A DNA stretch of 64,000 bases from Morella rubra (GCA_003952965.2 CM025849.1:27891365-27955364), one strand, 5' to 3'; positions 24,218 to 36,477 are shown, counted from the first letter of the stretch. Notes: generated from the letters alone by a model not told the origin. Numbers and translations are program-made.

Positions 24218-24684
24218 AACAAAGTTAGAAAAAAAAAGGACCTCACAATTCTCTCCCTTACATGTTTACACTTAAGAATATGGATCACTCTTCACTTGTA
24301 TTTCACTCAAAATAAAACGTGGCTTTTACCCTCTGATGTTCTCACCACTCTTGCCTTTTTCCACTCGTAATTCTCTTGTAGTTCTTTTGAAACTAAACAA
24401 ACAACTCAAAATTTCCAGTAACAATTCACCAAGAACTCATCAAGGAATTTCAGGTTAAGCAAGAATATAAGGAACACGGTTGATTAGAATTTCGGAAGCA
24501 CAGAATAGCAAAATTTTCCACGAAAAGAAAAAAAAAATACTTGCTTTTGGGGGGGGGGGGGTGATTTTTGGGCTTATGGGAACCACAATGTATGGAAACA
24601 AACAAAAAAAATTTTCTCTATCTTTTGTACTCTCTTTTTTTCGGACTCCTTTCTGTCTTCTTCGAGTCTTTTTTTTTTTGAACT

Positions 24685-24706
24685 AGAACTTGGCTATGAT
24701 ACTAAA
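24685..24706 (-). other. Primer-binding site of the gypsy element
   Basis: On the minus strand the bases after the 5' LTR read TTTAGTATCATAGCCAAGTT, close to the usual TGGTATCAGAGCCAGG complement of initiator Met-tRNA, with several substitutions. Confidence 0.75.
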
Positions 24707-25444
24707 TGATGTGAATCTCGCCCAAAGAAGAAATCCAACAACGAAGAGGGAACCCAAGATTGTTCTATGGACAAATTTGAATGGAGACATCGACCCGTTG
24801 TTTATGATAAACAAGAACCTTGGTATGAGGAAGACGCCACAAATGGTGGTGGAAATTCCGTTTGATAAGTCGCGGTGAACGCCACGGGAAATCCCGATAA
24901 GTTCGAATAGTTCTTCAAAGAACTAAAGAGAAATACTCTCACCAATTTCTGGAATCAAAGTCTGCCCTTTTTCATTGCTTAGGCACCTATATAAAGGTCG
25001 GCCATTACAAGGAAAAACCCTAACATAATAAACCTAATTAAAGTTGAAAAAAATGGTAAGGAAATAAATCCTTACTCGCCTAAAACAAAACAAGACAATA
25101 AGGAAATAAATCCTTACTCGCCTAAAACAAAACAAGGCAAACTAAAACGGAAAGGAAATGGCGCCTAAACTAACCATACACGCCCAAAAAGAGAAAAGCC
25201 ATAAAAGGAAGGAATTGTAGCACATAGGCCTTAAAAATCAGATCCTTCTAGAACTTGAATCATGGTGATACTTCTTGGTTGCTCACGTGGATCATGATCA
25301 ATGGGCCTCCGTGAATTTGCTTGAGCCCATGCCTCTTGAATTAGTCCGTTGAGTATCTCTTTAAACTTCTTTGCTCGTGCTCTCGTAACCGGCCCAGTTG
25401 GGGCTTGAACTAGATCCTTTGAACCTATGCTATGATTTGCATCA
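24707..25444 (-). repeat. 5' LTR of the gypsy element
   Basis: 738 bp, same ends as the left LTR (TGATGTG to TTTGCATCA), with two copies of the 42-bp unit (25058-25141). Confidence 0.95.
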
Positions 25445-25449
25445 CACAA

Positions 25450-26220
25450 GGATCGAGACACAATACAAACCGACCACAAGGATTGGGACACACAAACCAG
25501 CCATTAGGACCGAGACACAACAAGACCACCACACAAGGTGATAGTGGCTTCTACTAGAGGAAGGGCAATCAGAACAACGATCTAAATCCATAGGGACAAT
25601 CTTCAAGCAATCACTGGCTGCATAAGTGGGAGGAGGAGAAATGAAAGCCTTAGGCAGCACAAAACAGCAGCGGCTAAGAGACACATCATAGAAAAATGAT
25701 TAGAACAATCCACAAAATGGGGAGAGGTGGCAGGGACGGCATAAAAGCCTAGCAGATCAGTCATGGGTAAAACCGTCGCACAATCATATGGCACGCGCCC
25801 ACATGGGTACAAGCGGTCTCTTGGGATTGCTGAACACGGTTGGCTAGGTGGTTTCCTCTAATAACCGCTCAAATCATTTGAGAGAGAAGCAAAAGCGATC
25901 ATATGTGTGAGATTCATGCATGCGCTTGTGTGGGCGTGTGTGAGGAGGGGAAGCCCACCAAGAGGCCGCGTGCACCGAGGACCACCAGAAAGGCTAGGAT
26001 TTAACCTCTATTGAGAATCTCCTAAAAACAGCTCCGGAAAAGTACTACTAGAGCAGAATCCAGCCATCAAAGGTGTGGCTAGAGGAGGGGAGGAGTTAGA
26101 GCTCCTCCCCACACGAGAAAATGGGAGGGAGTTTTTTAAAGCAAAGAGGTTGGAGGGTTCTCGAGAGAAAGTGGAGCTTCTCTGTCTAGAACAAAAGTGT
26201 TTTTCTTCTTTAATAACATG
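25450..26220 (-). other. 5' portion of the LINE-tail retroposon
   Basis: Relatively GC-rich sequence between the gypsy element and the right target duplication. No conserved protein domain seen; short minus-strand frames are Cys/Leu-rich and lack recognisable motifs. Its pyrimidine-rich minus strand resembles LINE 5'-UTR sequence. Confidence 0.5.
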
Positions 26221-26261
26221 TTAATCCATTTTTAACAGTTAGATCTTAACTTAAGGGGCAA

Positions 26262-26528
26262 CTTTAAGCAACCAAGTCTTGTTGTAGTTAGTAATTTTGA
26301 CTACCCAGCATTGTCGTGATAGTTAATAATTTTTAGCAACCAAGCCTTATCGTAGTTAATATTTTAGCAACTAAACATTATTGTCATTAATAGTTTTGGA
26401 CAACCAAGTCTTTTCATAGTTAATAATTTTCGCATCTGAGAACTGTGGTAGTTAATAATTTTGGACAATCAAATATTTTCATAATTAATAAATTTTGCAA
26501 CCAAGTATCATCATAGTTATTAACAAAA
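26262..26528. repeat. Imperfect minisatellite, about six units
   Basis: Units of roughly 40-45 bases built around GCAACCAAGTCTT...TAGTTAATAATTTT repeat with drift (AGCAACCAAGCC, GACAACCAAGTC, GACAATCAAAT, TGCAACCAAGTA). Starts just after the retroposon target duplication. Confidence 0.7.
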
Positions 26529-28260
26529 AAAGTAATTGATCAAGTGAGGAAGAACTGAAAACTAAAGTGGTTCAAATGTTGAAGATGTAAAATAGAGTAC
26601 AAATTTCATCAAAACTTTGTGTAACTTCCAAATGTTGAACAATCAACATCAAGTCTGTACTTTGAGAGAATGAGAGAAAGGGAGAGAATAAATTAGTTCC
26701 TAACAAAGTTATATTAAGAGTTAGAGCACATGAATGAGATTTTGGGTATAGGGCTTGCAGAAGGAGGAAATGCACAAGTGAGATAAATTGGGGATGAGAG
26801 AAATTGAGGTTAGAGTTTACTTTTGATTTTGTTGTGGGAATATGGGGAGTGTGGGTCAAGTGGGAAAAGAGACAGCAAGCCGAAATTTTGTTGTGATGTG
26901 TTGAATTTCAAGCAGATCATTATCAATTTTCATGTACTTTCAAATTACAAAGTGATTTACCAAACCAACACCATACTTGTTCATAAAGCAATATGCCTAT
27001 CACTCTAACAAACCAATGGAAAGACTTACCTTCATGATTTTTTCATAAACATCATTAGCAATTAGAGGAGTCTTCTGCCCACACCATATGTGCATTTTCT
27101 GTGTACTTGGAAACGATATGAGGAGTTGAAGCAATGGAACCCAAATTCTGATATAAGTGCTTACAAGGAATCTTGCATAGATTAAGTTCTGTAATCTTAT
27201 TTCAAAAATTTAACAACAAATTCAGGAGTCACTGAAACGATAATAGATGTAAAAATTCCTCAGCATTTTCCCTTATCTTCATGTAACTATGAATTCTAAG
27301 ATTTCTGTCAATGCTTACTCTCCAAAGTTACAATCTCGCAGATGTTTATCCATGATTTTGTAATAGTTCAAGCCAAAAGGGACTCAATGCATGGGCAACA
27401 CCAAAAAAAGTAAGCAATCTGCTTAGAAGTACGCGAATCTAATTGCCACTTATAACACCAAAAGATGTAAGCAGTCTATTGAATTCTAAAAATGCTAGAA
27501 CTCTGCACCATGCTAGAACCGTGTAGTCCTTTTTTAATCTTTAGGATGAATGGTGAAAAGTCCACTACAACAGAAGGATGGGCATTATTAGGAGAAACCA
27601 AATAAGCTTTTATCTGTAAAATTGATTATGCAAAATCCAAACTCATAAAGGAATAGCCACAACAAATGGAATATCACATACAAATGATGTATAAGAAAAC
27701 AATTCAACAAACGTAGAAGTATATTACAAAGATACAAACAAAAATAAAAACAAAAGCAAAAAGAATACACAGATACAAATCGGAAGAAAAAGGAAGCCAA
27801 CATCTTGGAGGTTGATCTCTGTCCTTGCCTCTGAGCACACGCTTTTCCAAGGGAGGAGAACATTAATTAATACTGAGCCATGATTTTCTACCTAAGGAAA
27901 ATCAAAACCCCCAAATTGTATCATTGCTGAAACCCTAAAATCTTTAATCAACAAGTCGTAAAGAAAAGATAGCTAGATCTATTACCCATAAAGGCTAGAA
28001 AATTTCACAGAGGGGAAGGGGAGGGTGCGAGAGTGAGTGAGGGGAATCAGAAAAAGAGAGACTAATCAAGAGAGAAATAGGAGAGAGAGTAAGAGGTAGA
28101 TTGAGTCTGTTGGCGGTGGTGTAGTACTCGGAGAACGAAAGTGTGCTGCCGGTGGGGATGTTTGGCTTAGAAAGATTAAAGGGAAGCAAGACGAGAGGCA
28201 GAAAAGCTTGTGAAAAAAATAAACCCACTAGATCTATTGCCAAGTATTAGGGCTCTGCAT
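26529..28260. other. Gene-free or unrecognised transcription unit
   Basis: I recognise no protein. The minus strand has pyrimidine-rich short frames (28243-27995, 27863-27588) separated by what could be an intron (about 27,870-27,990). This might be a 5' leader or a non-coding transcript, but nothing conserved supports it. Confidence 0.35.
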
Positions 28261-28369
28261 AACTTTCCGCCCAATTTGTAGGACGTTGGATAGTAGTCCT
28301 TCTAGTGCCAAGGGATCGTCAGGGATGATGGAACACCTATTGAGACGATCGGACGATATTGGCGATGTA

Positions 28370-28674
28370 AAGTTTCATCACGAAATCATTTTGCCTTTCC
28401 TAACGACTACTTTGGTCACCAAATTTTTTTGAAAGCTTTTTTATTTTTTTAGTGACGAAACTTTTGTCACAATAAATTTATTTTTGGTGATGAAATTCAA
28501 ATATTGTCACAAATAAAGACTGTTGTGACAAAATTTGTGATAAAACTAGTTTTCGTCACTAAAAAATAACTTTTAGTGACGAAAATAAAAATTTGTCACA
28601 AAAAGTTCACTTTTAGTAACGAAATGAATTTCGTCACCCATAATTTCATCACTAAAAGTGAAAATTCTTGTAGT
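28370..28674. mobile_element. CACTA-type terminus with GTGACGAAA subterminal repeats
   Basis: The right edge reads TTCTTGTAGTG, whose complement CACTACAAGAA is the classical CACTA end. Inward are many copies, in both orientations, of TTAGTGACGAAA and TTTCGTCAC words. No matching left end with a 3-bp duplication was found; CACTACAACAG at about 27,565 is a poor candidate. Confidence 0.6.
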
Positions 28675-28679
28675 GAGTA

Positions 28680-29990
28680 TCAAACAAAAAGAAAGATGAA
28701 TTAAAAGAATATGAAAGATAGAGAGATAGTGTAATTCCTAGGATTAAGGCAACCCAAGAGGGGGGTGAATTGAGTTTCCAAACTTTTTCGCTTTTAACCT
28801 TCAAAATCGTGTTTGCAAAGTAAAGGATAATTTAGTACAAGTATATATTGCGATAAGTAATAAGTGCTAAATGTAAAGAGTAGGGTTAGAGAAGCAAACA
28901 CGAGATTTTTAGGTAGTTCGGCAAACCCGCCTACATCCACCCCTCAAGCTCCTTTACCAAGCCTTGAGGTTTTCCTACTATCTTCCAAATAGTGTACACT
29001 CTAGCTTTCAGGTGCTTGAACCTTATAAGTGATTTCTCGGGCTCAACACGTGATTTTTTGGGCACACCACTCACAACCTAACCAAGCTTGAGATATATCC
29101 TCTCTAAGCTTCTTCTTTAACGAATAACCTCACTAAAGGACTCACTTCTTTTCAATAGGAAGATGCAAGAAATAAACTCTCTCAAAGAGTGGATGAGAAA
29201 ATGGAAATTTTATCTCTTTTGATTCACACAATAACAAGAATGTAAAGATGTAATTTGTGTGAATGATATGAGAAATATGAAATAAGAAGGTTTAAGATTT
29301 TTCTCAAATTATATAAATGATATGTGGTCGTTCTCTCTTGTTTTTGAGACATTAGGAAGGTCTTTATATAGGTCACATATAAAAACTACCTGTTTCTAGC
29401 CGTTGGGGGTCAATCTGACAATTTTACCATTGTACCGGTCAACCGCTTCATGTACCGATCAACTGCTTCAACTAGCCTTTACCCAACGGTCATAAAATTT
29501 GAGTGTTGTCAAATTTTTGTCCTGCCCGCCCGTCATCCTCTTCATGTAGCAGTCGACTGCTTCATAGACCGCTATAATACTGTTCATCATCAGCTATAAT
29601 TAAAAAGCCCTTTTTGACATTTTTGAAATCCCAATTTCAAAAACCAACTTCCCAAAAGTATAACCAAGGCTTGAGAGTTTATATAGGATGATTTGAAAAT
29701 ATTTAAAGCATTTTGGTTGTCAAACTTGTGATGAGAAATTTATGCACGTTTTTAAAGATATGCAAAGTGTGATTCAAATCCTTGTCAAAAGTGAAACTAA
29801 GAGTTACAAGGTTATACCTATGGTCTTGAATCTTCACTTTTGAGCTCCTTGCATCTTTTTGATCTTCAATCTTCTTGTCTTTGGCTCTTTCATAAAAATG
29901 TCTTGTCTTTGAAGATGTTCATTTTGCAAACTTAATTCATTTATTGAAATCATCAAAATATTGATTGTGAACAAAAGCCAACAGATAGGT
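28680..29990. other. Non-coding, repeat-like sequence
   Basis: No gene. A phrase near 28,745 (GGCAACCCAAGAGGGGGGTG) and repeated words GTCAACCGCTTCATGTACC / GATCAACTGCTTC near 29,430-29,570 suggest a decayed retrotransposon LTR. It cannot be classified by eye. Confidence 0.4.
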
Positions 29991-29994
29991 GAAA

Positions 29995-31380
29995 AGAGGA
30001 TAAATGGTAACTCAAAAGGATAATGAGATTCACAAATTGCACCTAACAAAGCACCTCTAGAAGGGATTCACAAATTGCACCTAATCTAGCCCAAATCAAA
30101 TGATATGCTAGGATTTGTGGATTGCACCTAACACACCAAGGGAGCGAAACAATCTAGACTTGGATTCACGAATTACACCAAATTAGCCCAAGTAGATAGA
30201 AGCGTTAGGATTCCTGAATTCCACCTAAATCAACTAAAAATCGAAATAGATAGGAGGCAAATAGCCAAAAGCTCTCAAAGGAGTCTACAAGATAGATATT
30301 CAGTGGATGCATAAACTAATGCCATGGGGAGTATTTATACTCCTCCATGGGCTTTTTTGGCTAAGGCCTTTCATTATGGGAATTGGTCTTAGTCACACAT
30401 GTCTAATGAACCTAGACTAAAAATGAAGCCAAGGGTGAACTTGCAAACATTCAACCCTTGTAGCCTATTCTTTTCAAATAGGGTCCAAATCAACATTTAA
30501 ATATGATTGATACCCCCATCTACATCACATGGTCAGCCATATGTTTCCTTGTAGAGAGGAAATACTAATTGCCTCATTTAACTCTAATTGCCAATCAAAG
30601 CTTCAATCCCAAATAAATTGAGATTATCACCATAATTGGGAAACAAAAGGGCAGCTAGGGTTTGACATTTAAACCCTAATTGCCTAAAATAAAGCAAATG
30701 TCAATCAAGGATTTAATCCCCCCAATCAATGAGTGAGATTACTTCCTTAATTAACTCACACAAAAGGAAAGTATCTAATTAAGGATAGACAACTCCAAAG
30801 GAGTTGATAATTTCGGCCACACTAGGGTTGTCACATGTCAGCTGCCCTATATGGCTCTTCACCTCCATGCTCCACGCATGTCGTCGTGCTCCGCCACCTT
30901 GTGGGGTGGTGATATTATTTGACTCGATAGAACCTCCTAAGTCTTTTGGAACCAACTCTCTTTGCTCTTCCTAGCATCGCTGTGGTTAGTGGCTATGTGG
31001 TGGTGCTATCAATTTTCTCTTTAGGTTCTCCTGAGTCTTCAGGAATCTCATCTTCATGCACTTCTCCTGGTGCCGCCATGCCATCTCTAGTAGTGGCTGC
31101 TCTTGGTGGTTGGCCTATGTCATCTCAAGGCTTGTGGCCTTGGGTGTGGGTGTTGGCAGCCATGGGCGCTAACAATGTCATGGGGCATGTCAATGTGCTG
31201 CTAATAGTGTTATGGCTCGTGCCAAGGCATAATGATGGCGTGTCAGAGGTGCCCACAAACCTCGCTTTGCCTATGGCGCTACTGGGAGTCTTGTCACATA
31301 TATTCCTACAATTACAAGACATGTTGTGGAAATCATGCTCAATCGAAGAAGACAAAAGACCACTTTAAAGCTTCCTTACG
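29995..31380. repeat. LTR-like segment related to 53.7-54.9 kb
   Basis: Bases 30000-30230 hold about five drifting copies of a unit containing GATTCACAAATTGCACCTAA. The remainder shares order and phrases with the segment at about 53,820-54,860 (GGAGTATTTATACTCCTCCATGGGC; CTGAGTCTTCAGGA; a GTGGTGGTGC(T)ATCAA stretch). This suggests two members of one family, probably LTR fragments. The open frame at 30946-31368 has no recognisable motif. Confidence 0.45.
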
Positions 31381-31654
31381 ACCATCCATTCAATGAACAT
31401 AATGACATTCTAGAGAAGAAAATAAGAAATTTCAAGTAATTTTATGACAATTTTATGGGCATCCTTACATCTTTTTATTAGTTTTTTTTTTAACTACAAT
31501 TTAAGGCAAATTTGATTTTTTAGTTTCTGGATTTTACACTCATTTCTTCTTTAATCCTCAAGTTTTAAAATTGAAAATTTTAGTTCCTCAATTTACCAAT
31601 ATTTCAAAAAAAAACTTCGTCTAAACCCAGATATCAAAAATCAAATTTCTCAAA

Positions 31655-31810
31655 TTTTAACTTTTGTTTGAAAAAAAAAACGCAAAACATAAGTACAATT
31701 TTTTCGGTATTTTTATTATTTTATTCAAAATGTGATAGAAACTAACATAAAGAATTTTTTATTTTTTTTTATTTTTCTATAAATATTTTTAATACGAATC
31801 AAACACCAAA
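31655..31810. repeat. Left arm of a distant inverted repeat
   Basis: This stretch matches the complement of 37110-37320 at roughly three bases in four (shared: AACTTTTGTTTGAAAAA, TCGGTATTTTTATT, TTATTCAAAATG). The two arms flank the hAT element. Confidence 0.6.
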
Positions 31811-32594
31811 AAATTTTAATTTTTGAAATATTTTCATTGCGTCAGCCAAACACTAGAAAATCAATAATTTTTTCAGAAAATATTTGCAGCATAAAATATT
31901 TCAAAACAAACGCAACCTTAGAATGACTGGAGACTCCATGCAAACACACTAACTATTGATAGAAAACTTAGAAAGCAATAATTTTTAGGGACAGTGGCCC
32001 CGCTTAGGGGTGTTCACCAGTACCGGCGGTGGGCCGGTTAACCGGCACCGGCACCGGTACCGGTACCAGTAACCCCGCTTAGTAGCGGGGGCGGTACCGG
32101 TTCATAATTTCACCAAAAAACGGTGAAATCGGCGGTGGCGGTGACACCGCCAACCGCTGGCGGGTCACCGCCAAAACCGTATTTTTTTTAAAAAAAAAAA
32201 ACTTTGCCACCATATACGACGTCGTTTTGTTTTAAGCGTAAAACTTTTGGCTTAGGGTTCCCTCGCCCCCCGACCCCCGCTCATTTCCTTCGCAGTTCGC
32301 TCACTCTCAGCCCCCCTGCCCCTCCCTCGCAGTTCACTCACGCTCCGGCTCAGCCCCCCGGCCCCCCGCCATCAAGGTACATCTTTGTAGAAGCTGCTGC
32401 TTCTTCCTTCTACCCAAACACTCAATTCACCAACCACGAGTCGCTCCCATCGTTGCATGAATCGTTTTCCAACTTCACCAAAGCATTCCCCTTCTTGGAC
32501 AGACGAGCCTGATCACATCCGAGCCCAAGAGTATAACCATCTCACCCTCTGCCTGATCACATTGGTAAGTCTCTCTCTCCCTCTCAGACTCTCT

Positions 32595-32606
32595 CTCTCG
32601 CTATTG

Positions 32607-32645
<39 letters not shown>
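32595..32645. repeat. CT microsatellite
   Basis: Run of CT dinucleotides in the 5' region of the hAT transposase gene. Confidence 0.9.
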
Positions 32646-33505
32646 AATCTCATCTGTCTCTCCGCCTCCTACAGCCGCCACCGGCCGCCGTGCAACAGGA
32701 CAGCTCAGGCGTCTCAGCTGCTCTGTCTCCCTCTGTCCCTCACGGTATGTATATAGTTCCCTCTCTGCCTCTTTTTTTTCATACCGAATTGCTGCCTCTA
32801 AATCTTAAACGTTTAATCAATTGTTAATTGTGAAATTAATCAATTATGGATTGTTAATAGTTATAGCTTAAAATTTAAGCCCCTATGTATCAACCGATTG
32901 GCATTTGGCAGTGGCTTATAGCTTAATTGTGAAGTCAAATTTCTGCCTCTTTTTTTAGGTGCTCAGTGATTGTGATTGTGCTTAATTTGGCAGTGGCCTT
33001 GTCTCAGGTATGTCTTTCTATTTCATCCCTATATAAAATTCAATTACTTAAATTGCTTTAGGGTTTGTGAAACTGTTGTCTGTTGGAGGAGGTTTGTGAA
33101 ACTGTTGTCTGTTGGAGGATGGGCTTGCATACTTGTGGTTTGTGAATCTGTTGGAGGATGAGATCGAATTGGTTTGGATAGTTGGATACATTTGATTGGA
33201 TTGTTGGATTGGTTATTTGGTTTGACAAATTGTTTACTTTGAATTGAATTTGATGTTATGTTTTGTTTTGTTTTTAAAAACCGTATTTGTAAAGATTTTC
33301 AATCCCTTTAAACTCTAAAGCATACATCGAAAAGGCCAATTTTTGCTAACTTCAATTGTGGAAGTGGTTGTAATTTAATATGATCACATCTAAAGCTATT
33401 TTGAATTGGCCAACATTTTTATTTTTTTTTTAAATCAAAATTTGATCAATGTAGCTTCTCAAATTATTTTACACTTGAATTGTTTTTTGTTTTCTTTATT
33501 TTCAG

Positions 33506-35868
33506 ATGGATTTGACACAATCACATACTCCTAATAGTGAGACTCAATTGGGAAGTGAAAGTAGTCACACTTCTAACTTGATAGGTAGTAGTGTGGCTAC
33601 TACACCTTCTCAATCTTGTCCAGCCACTCCTACGGAGAGTATGGAAACAACTGGGGTTGATCCACGTGGGTTACCACCACTTCCTCCACTTAAAAAGAGG
33701 AAGAACTCACGTGAGTCTCCGGTTTGGCAGCACTACACTAAGGTTGTTGATGAAAATGATGCTATGAATGTTAGAGCCACTTGTCACTATTGTAAGAAAG
33801 ATTTTCCTGCCCATCACAAGAAGAATGGGACATCGGGGTTGAAGCAACATTTAGAGTCTTGTGTTTATTACAAGAGGACTTTAGCTGGTCATGTGGATGT
33901 TGGTCAGATGTTGTTGAATCATGATGCATCGAGGGCGAGTAGTGGTGATGTTGGGGTGATGGGGTCACTCGTAAGTTTGATGAGAAGGCTATTAGGGAGT
34001 TGATAGCAAGAATGGTAATTATAGATGAATTGCCATTTCTCACGGTTCAAAAGGTTGGGTTTAGGGCATTGATGCATTACTTAGAACCTAGGTTTAAGAT
34101 GCCTTCGAGGTATACGTTGATGAGAGATTGCATGTCATTGTATTTAAGGGAGAAGATCAAGTTGAAGGAGGGGTTTCGGGTGAATAAGTATAGAGTGTGC
34201 CTCACCACAGATACTTGGACATCAATCCAAAATTATAACTATATGTGTGTGACTGGACACTTTATTGATTGTAATTGGACGTTGCATAAGAGGATCTTGT
34301 CATTTAAGAGGATCCAAGACCATAAAGCATCAAGTATTTTAAAGGAATTAGAAGATTGTCTGCTTGATTGGCATATTGATAGGGTGCTAACGATTACGGT
34401 TGATAATGCATCTTCTAACGATGCGGCAATTCACCAATTCAAAAGAAGACAATTGTTTGAAAGTATTGGTGGTTCAACTTTGAAGGTTGTGTGTGGACAT
34501 GAGTATTTACATTGTAGGTGTTGTGCACATGTTCTTAATTTGATTGTCTCTGACGGGTTGAAAGACGTGCATAATTCGATAGCTAAAGTCCGCAATATGA
34601 TCAAGTATGTAAAGTCTTCACCTCAAAGGTTAGAAACTTTCAAGAAAGCTGTTGCAGAAAAAAACATTGCATATGGCCAATTCTTGAGTCTTGATGTTAC
34701 AACCCGTTGGAACTCCACGTATTTTATGTTGAATGTGGCTGAGAAATACCAGAAAGCATTTGATCATATGATGATTTTAGATGGCCATTTTGTTATTTAT
34801 TTGCAAGAGGATGGGCATGGGAGGCAAGGTTTGGGTCCACCTACATTTGAGGATTGGGAGGCCATTCGTGGTGTCATAAAATTTTTGAAGTTATTCTATG
34901 AGGTCACTTTGCGGGTATCGGGATCAAACTTGGCCACATCTAATGCATTCTTTGAAGAATTGACTAAGATTACTAGACATATCACAAGGTATAGATCTAG
35001 TGGGCAAAGGGATCTTGTGGATATGGCATCGAAAATGCAGTCGAAATATGATAAGTATTGGGGTGATTTAGAGCAGATTAATGGATTTTTATTCATTGCA
35101 GCATTGATTGATCCTCGATACAAATTGGGGGCATTGGAGTATTGGTTCAAGAACCAATTAGGGGAGGCAAGGGGGAAGGAGATGACAAGCAAAATAAAAG
35201 GTGTATTTGAGAGGATGTTTTCCGAGTATAGTAGTGCCTCATCTACTAGTACTAGTAGTGGTAGTGGTAGTGGTATTAGTACTACCACTCCTCCTCCTTG
35301 TGCTGTTGTCGATAGTACTACATCTATGGTTGATGTTGATGATGACGGTGATTACTTTACTGAATGGAGAATTTCACAGCGGGCGTTGGAGTCCAAATCT
35401 GAGATTGAAAGGTATTTATCTGAGGGAGTTATCGAGAAGAGTCCAGAATTTGATATTCTGAATTGGTGGAAGGTGAACTCTACAAGGTTTCCAGTTCTTT
35501 CTCAGATAGCCCGTGATGTATTGGCAATCCCCATCACCACTGTGCCCTCTGAGTCGGTGTTTAGTACTGGAGGACAGATCTTGGATCCTTTCAGGAGTTC
35601 GTTGGCTCCAAAGACTGCTGAAGGACTAATATGTGTTCAGAATTGGTTGAGAGGTGACCCTATTGTGGGAGTGGTTGAGGCTGAACTTAATGTATCTGAT
35701 AACATAACTGAAGATGAAGAGACTTACCGGCTCGATTCAGGTAAAATTATTCTTTGGTTAAATTTTGAAATTTGATACTCAATATAATGTAATCATTATA
35801 ATTTTATGCTTTTATTTCTTAATTATGTAGAGATATCGACTTTGACGACGGAGATCGAGATGGACTAG
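33506..35868 (+). pseudogene. hAT transposase with one frameshift
   Basis: The ATG at 33506 directly follows an acceptor-like TTTTCAG. The first frame encodes a Ser/Thr-rich leader, then a BED zinc finger (about residues 70-125: SPVWQHYTKV; CHYCKKDF; SGLKQHLESC). Near 33,950-33,965 the frame shifts by one base: the original frame stops at 34001, while the continuation KFDEKAIRELIARMVIIDEL is in another frame open to 35775. That frame carries the RNase-H-like catalytic domain (CLTTDTWTS; ITVDNASSND; CRCCAHVLNLIV; DVTTRWNSTYFML) and the C-terminal dimerisation domain (FPVLSQIARDVLAIP; SESVFSTGG). A GT at 35741 and AG at 35830 suggest a last exon 35831-35868 ending EIEMD. Total length would be typical of Ac-like transposases. 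One frameshift is the only clear lesion. Confidence 0.88.
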
Positions 35869-36477
35869 GACGCATGTTGCACTTGCCCACCTTTTAGTCC
35901 TTTTTATGCTATTTTATTTGAACAATGTTTATTTGATGTATCATGTATGTATAGTGTTGTATTTTAGTAATTTTATAGTGTTGTCTTGTATTATGTATTG
36001 TTGTAGTTTGGTTAACTTGTAAGTTTTCTAACTTGTATTTGACACTTTGTTAACTTGTAACTTGTTAGTGAAAATTAAAATTACGTTTTAGTGTTTTAAT
36101 TGAGAATGATCAAATATTGGATTTGGTCATTCTCAAAAAAATGGGGCATATAGAAAAGGCCATATGATAAGAATCTTCATGATTAAACTTAATTATTGTC
36201 ATGGGGATCAATAATATGGCCTACATGTTTAGATACAATTTTCACTATATTCTTTTTTTTTTTATTATTTCATTATTTATTTTAGAACTAACAGAGTGAG
36301 GAAAAAACATTCACTTTGCATATGGTAGTCATCCTTTGTGAATATGAACCATGCTATCACATCAGCCATTGTTGCCATTAAGTTTAAAAGGCAAGTACAA
36401 GTGTTACTTAAAGATGGAAATTACCCAAAGCCAAGAATGGGTCGGCAAAGCTATGATAAAATAAACATAACCCTTTC

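Larger units (their letters stand above)
18893..25444 (-). mobile_element. Ty3/gypsy LTR retrotransposon, full-length but mutated
   Basis: Two LTRs starting TGATGTG and ending CATCA bound a polyprotein region on the minus strand. The 5-bp target duplication CACAA is exact (18888-18892, 25445-25449). A primer-binding site resembling initiator Met-tRNA lies inside the right LTR and a polypurine tract inside the left LTR. Domain order is Gag, zinc knuckle, protease, RT, RNase H, integrase, as in Ty3/gypsy. About 6 differences in the first 125 aligned LTR bases suggest a fairly recent insertion. It is inserted in the LINE-tail retroposon. Confidence 0.95.
18217..26220 (-). mobile_element. LINE-tail retroposon, split by two later insertions
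   Basis: An exact 16-bp direct repeat TTAATCCATTTTTAAC flanks the block (18201-18216 and 26221-26236). Next to the left copy is the complement of an A-tail (TATTTTTTTT). Removing the foldback element (18258-18765) and the gypsy element (18893-25444), each with its own target duplication, leaves 18217-18257, 18775-18892 and 25450-26220, about 930 bp. The left pieces resemble an L1 3'-UTR; the right piece resembles a plant LINE 5' region. The endonuclease and RT genes are absent, so the element is either internally deleted or a non-autonomous LINE derivative. Confidence 0.75.

Noticed and set aside
27588..28243. Possible small minus-strand gene with leader and second exon
   Set aside because: Short, hydrophobic or pyrimidine-driven frames with no conserved motif; kept only as unassigned sequence.
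27564..28674. CACTA element pairing CACTACAACAG at 27,564 with the end at 28,674
   Set aside because: The terminal bases differ after CACTACAA and the 3-bp flanks (GTC and AGT) do not match.
30946..31368. 140-residue plus-strand open frame
   Set aside because: No domain or conserved motif; it lies within an LTR-like repeat that recurs at 54 kb with the frame broken.
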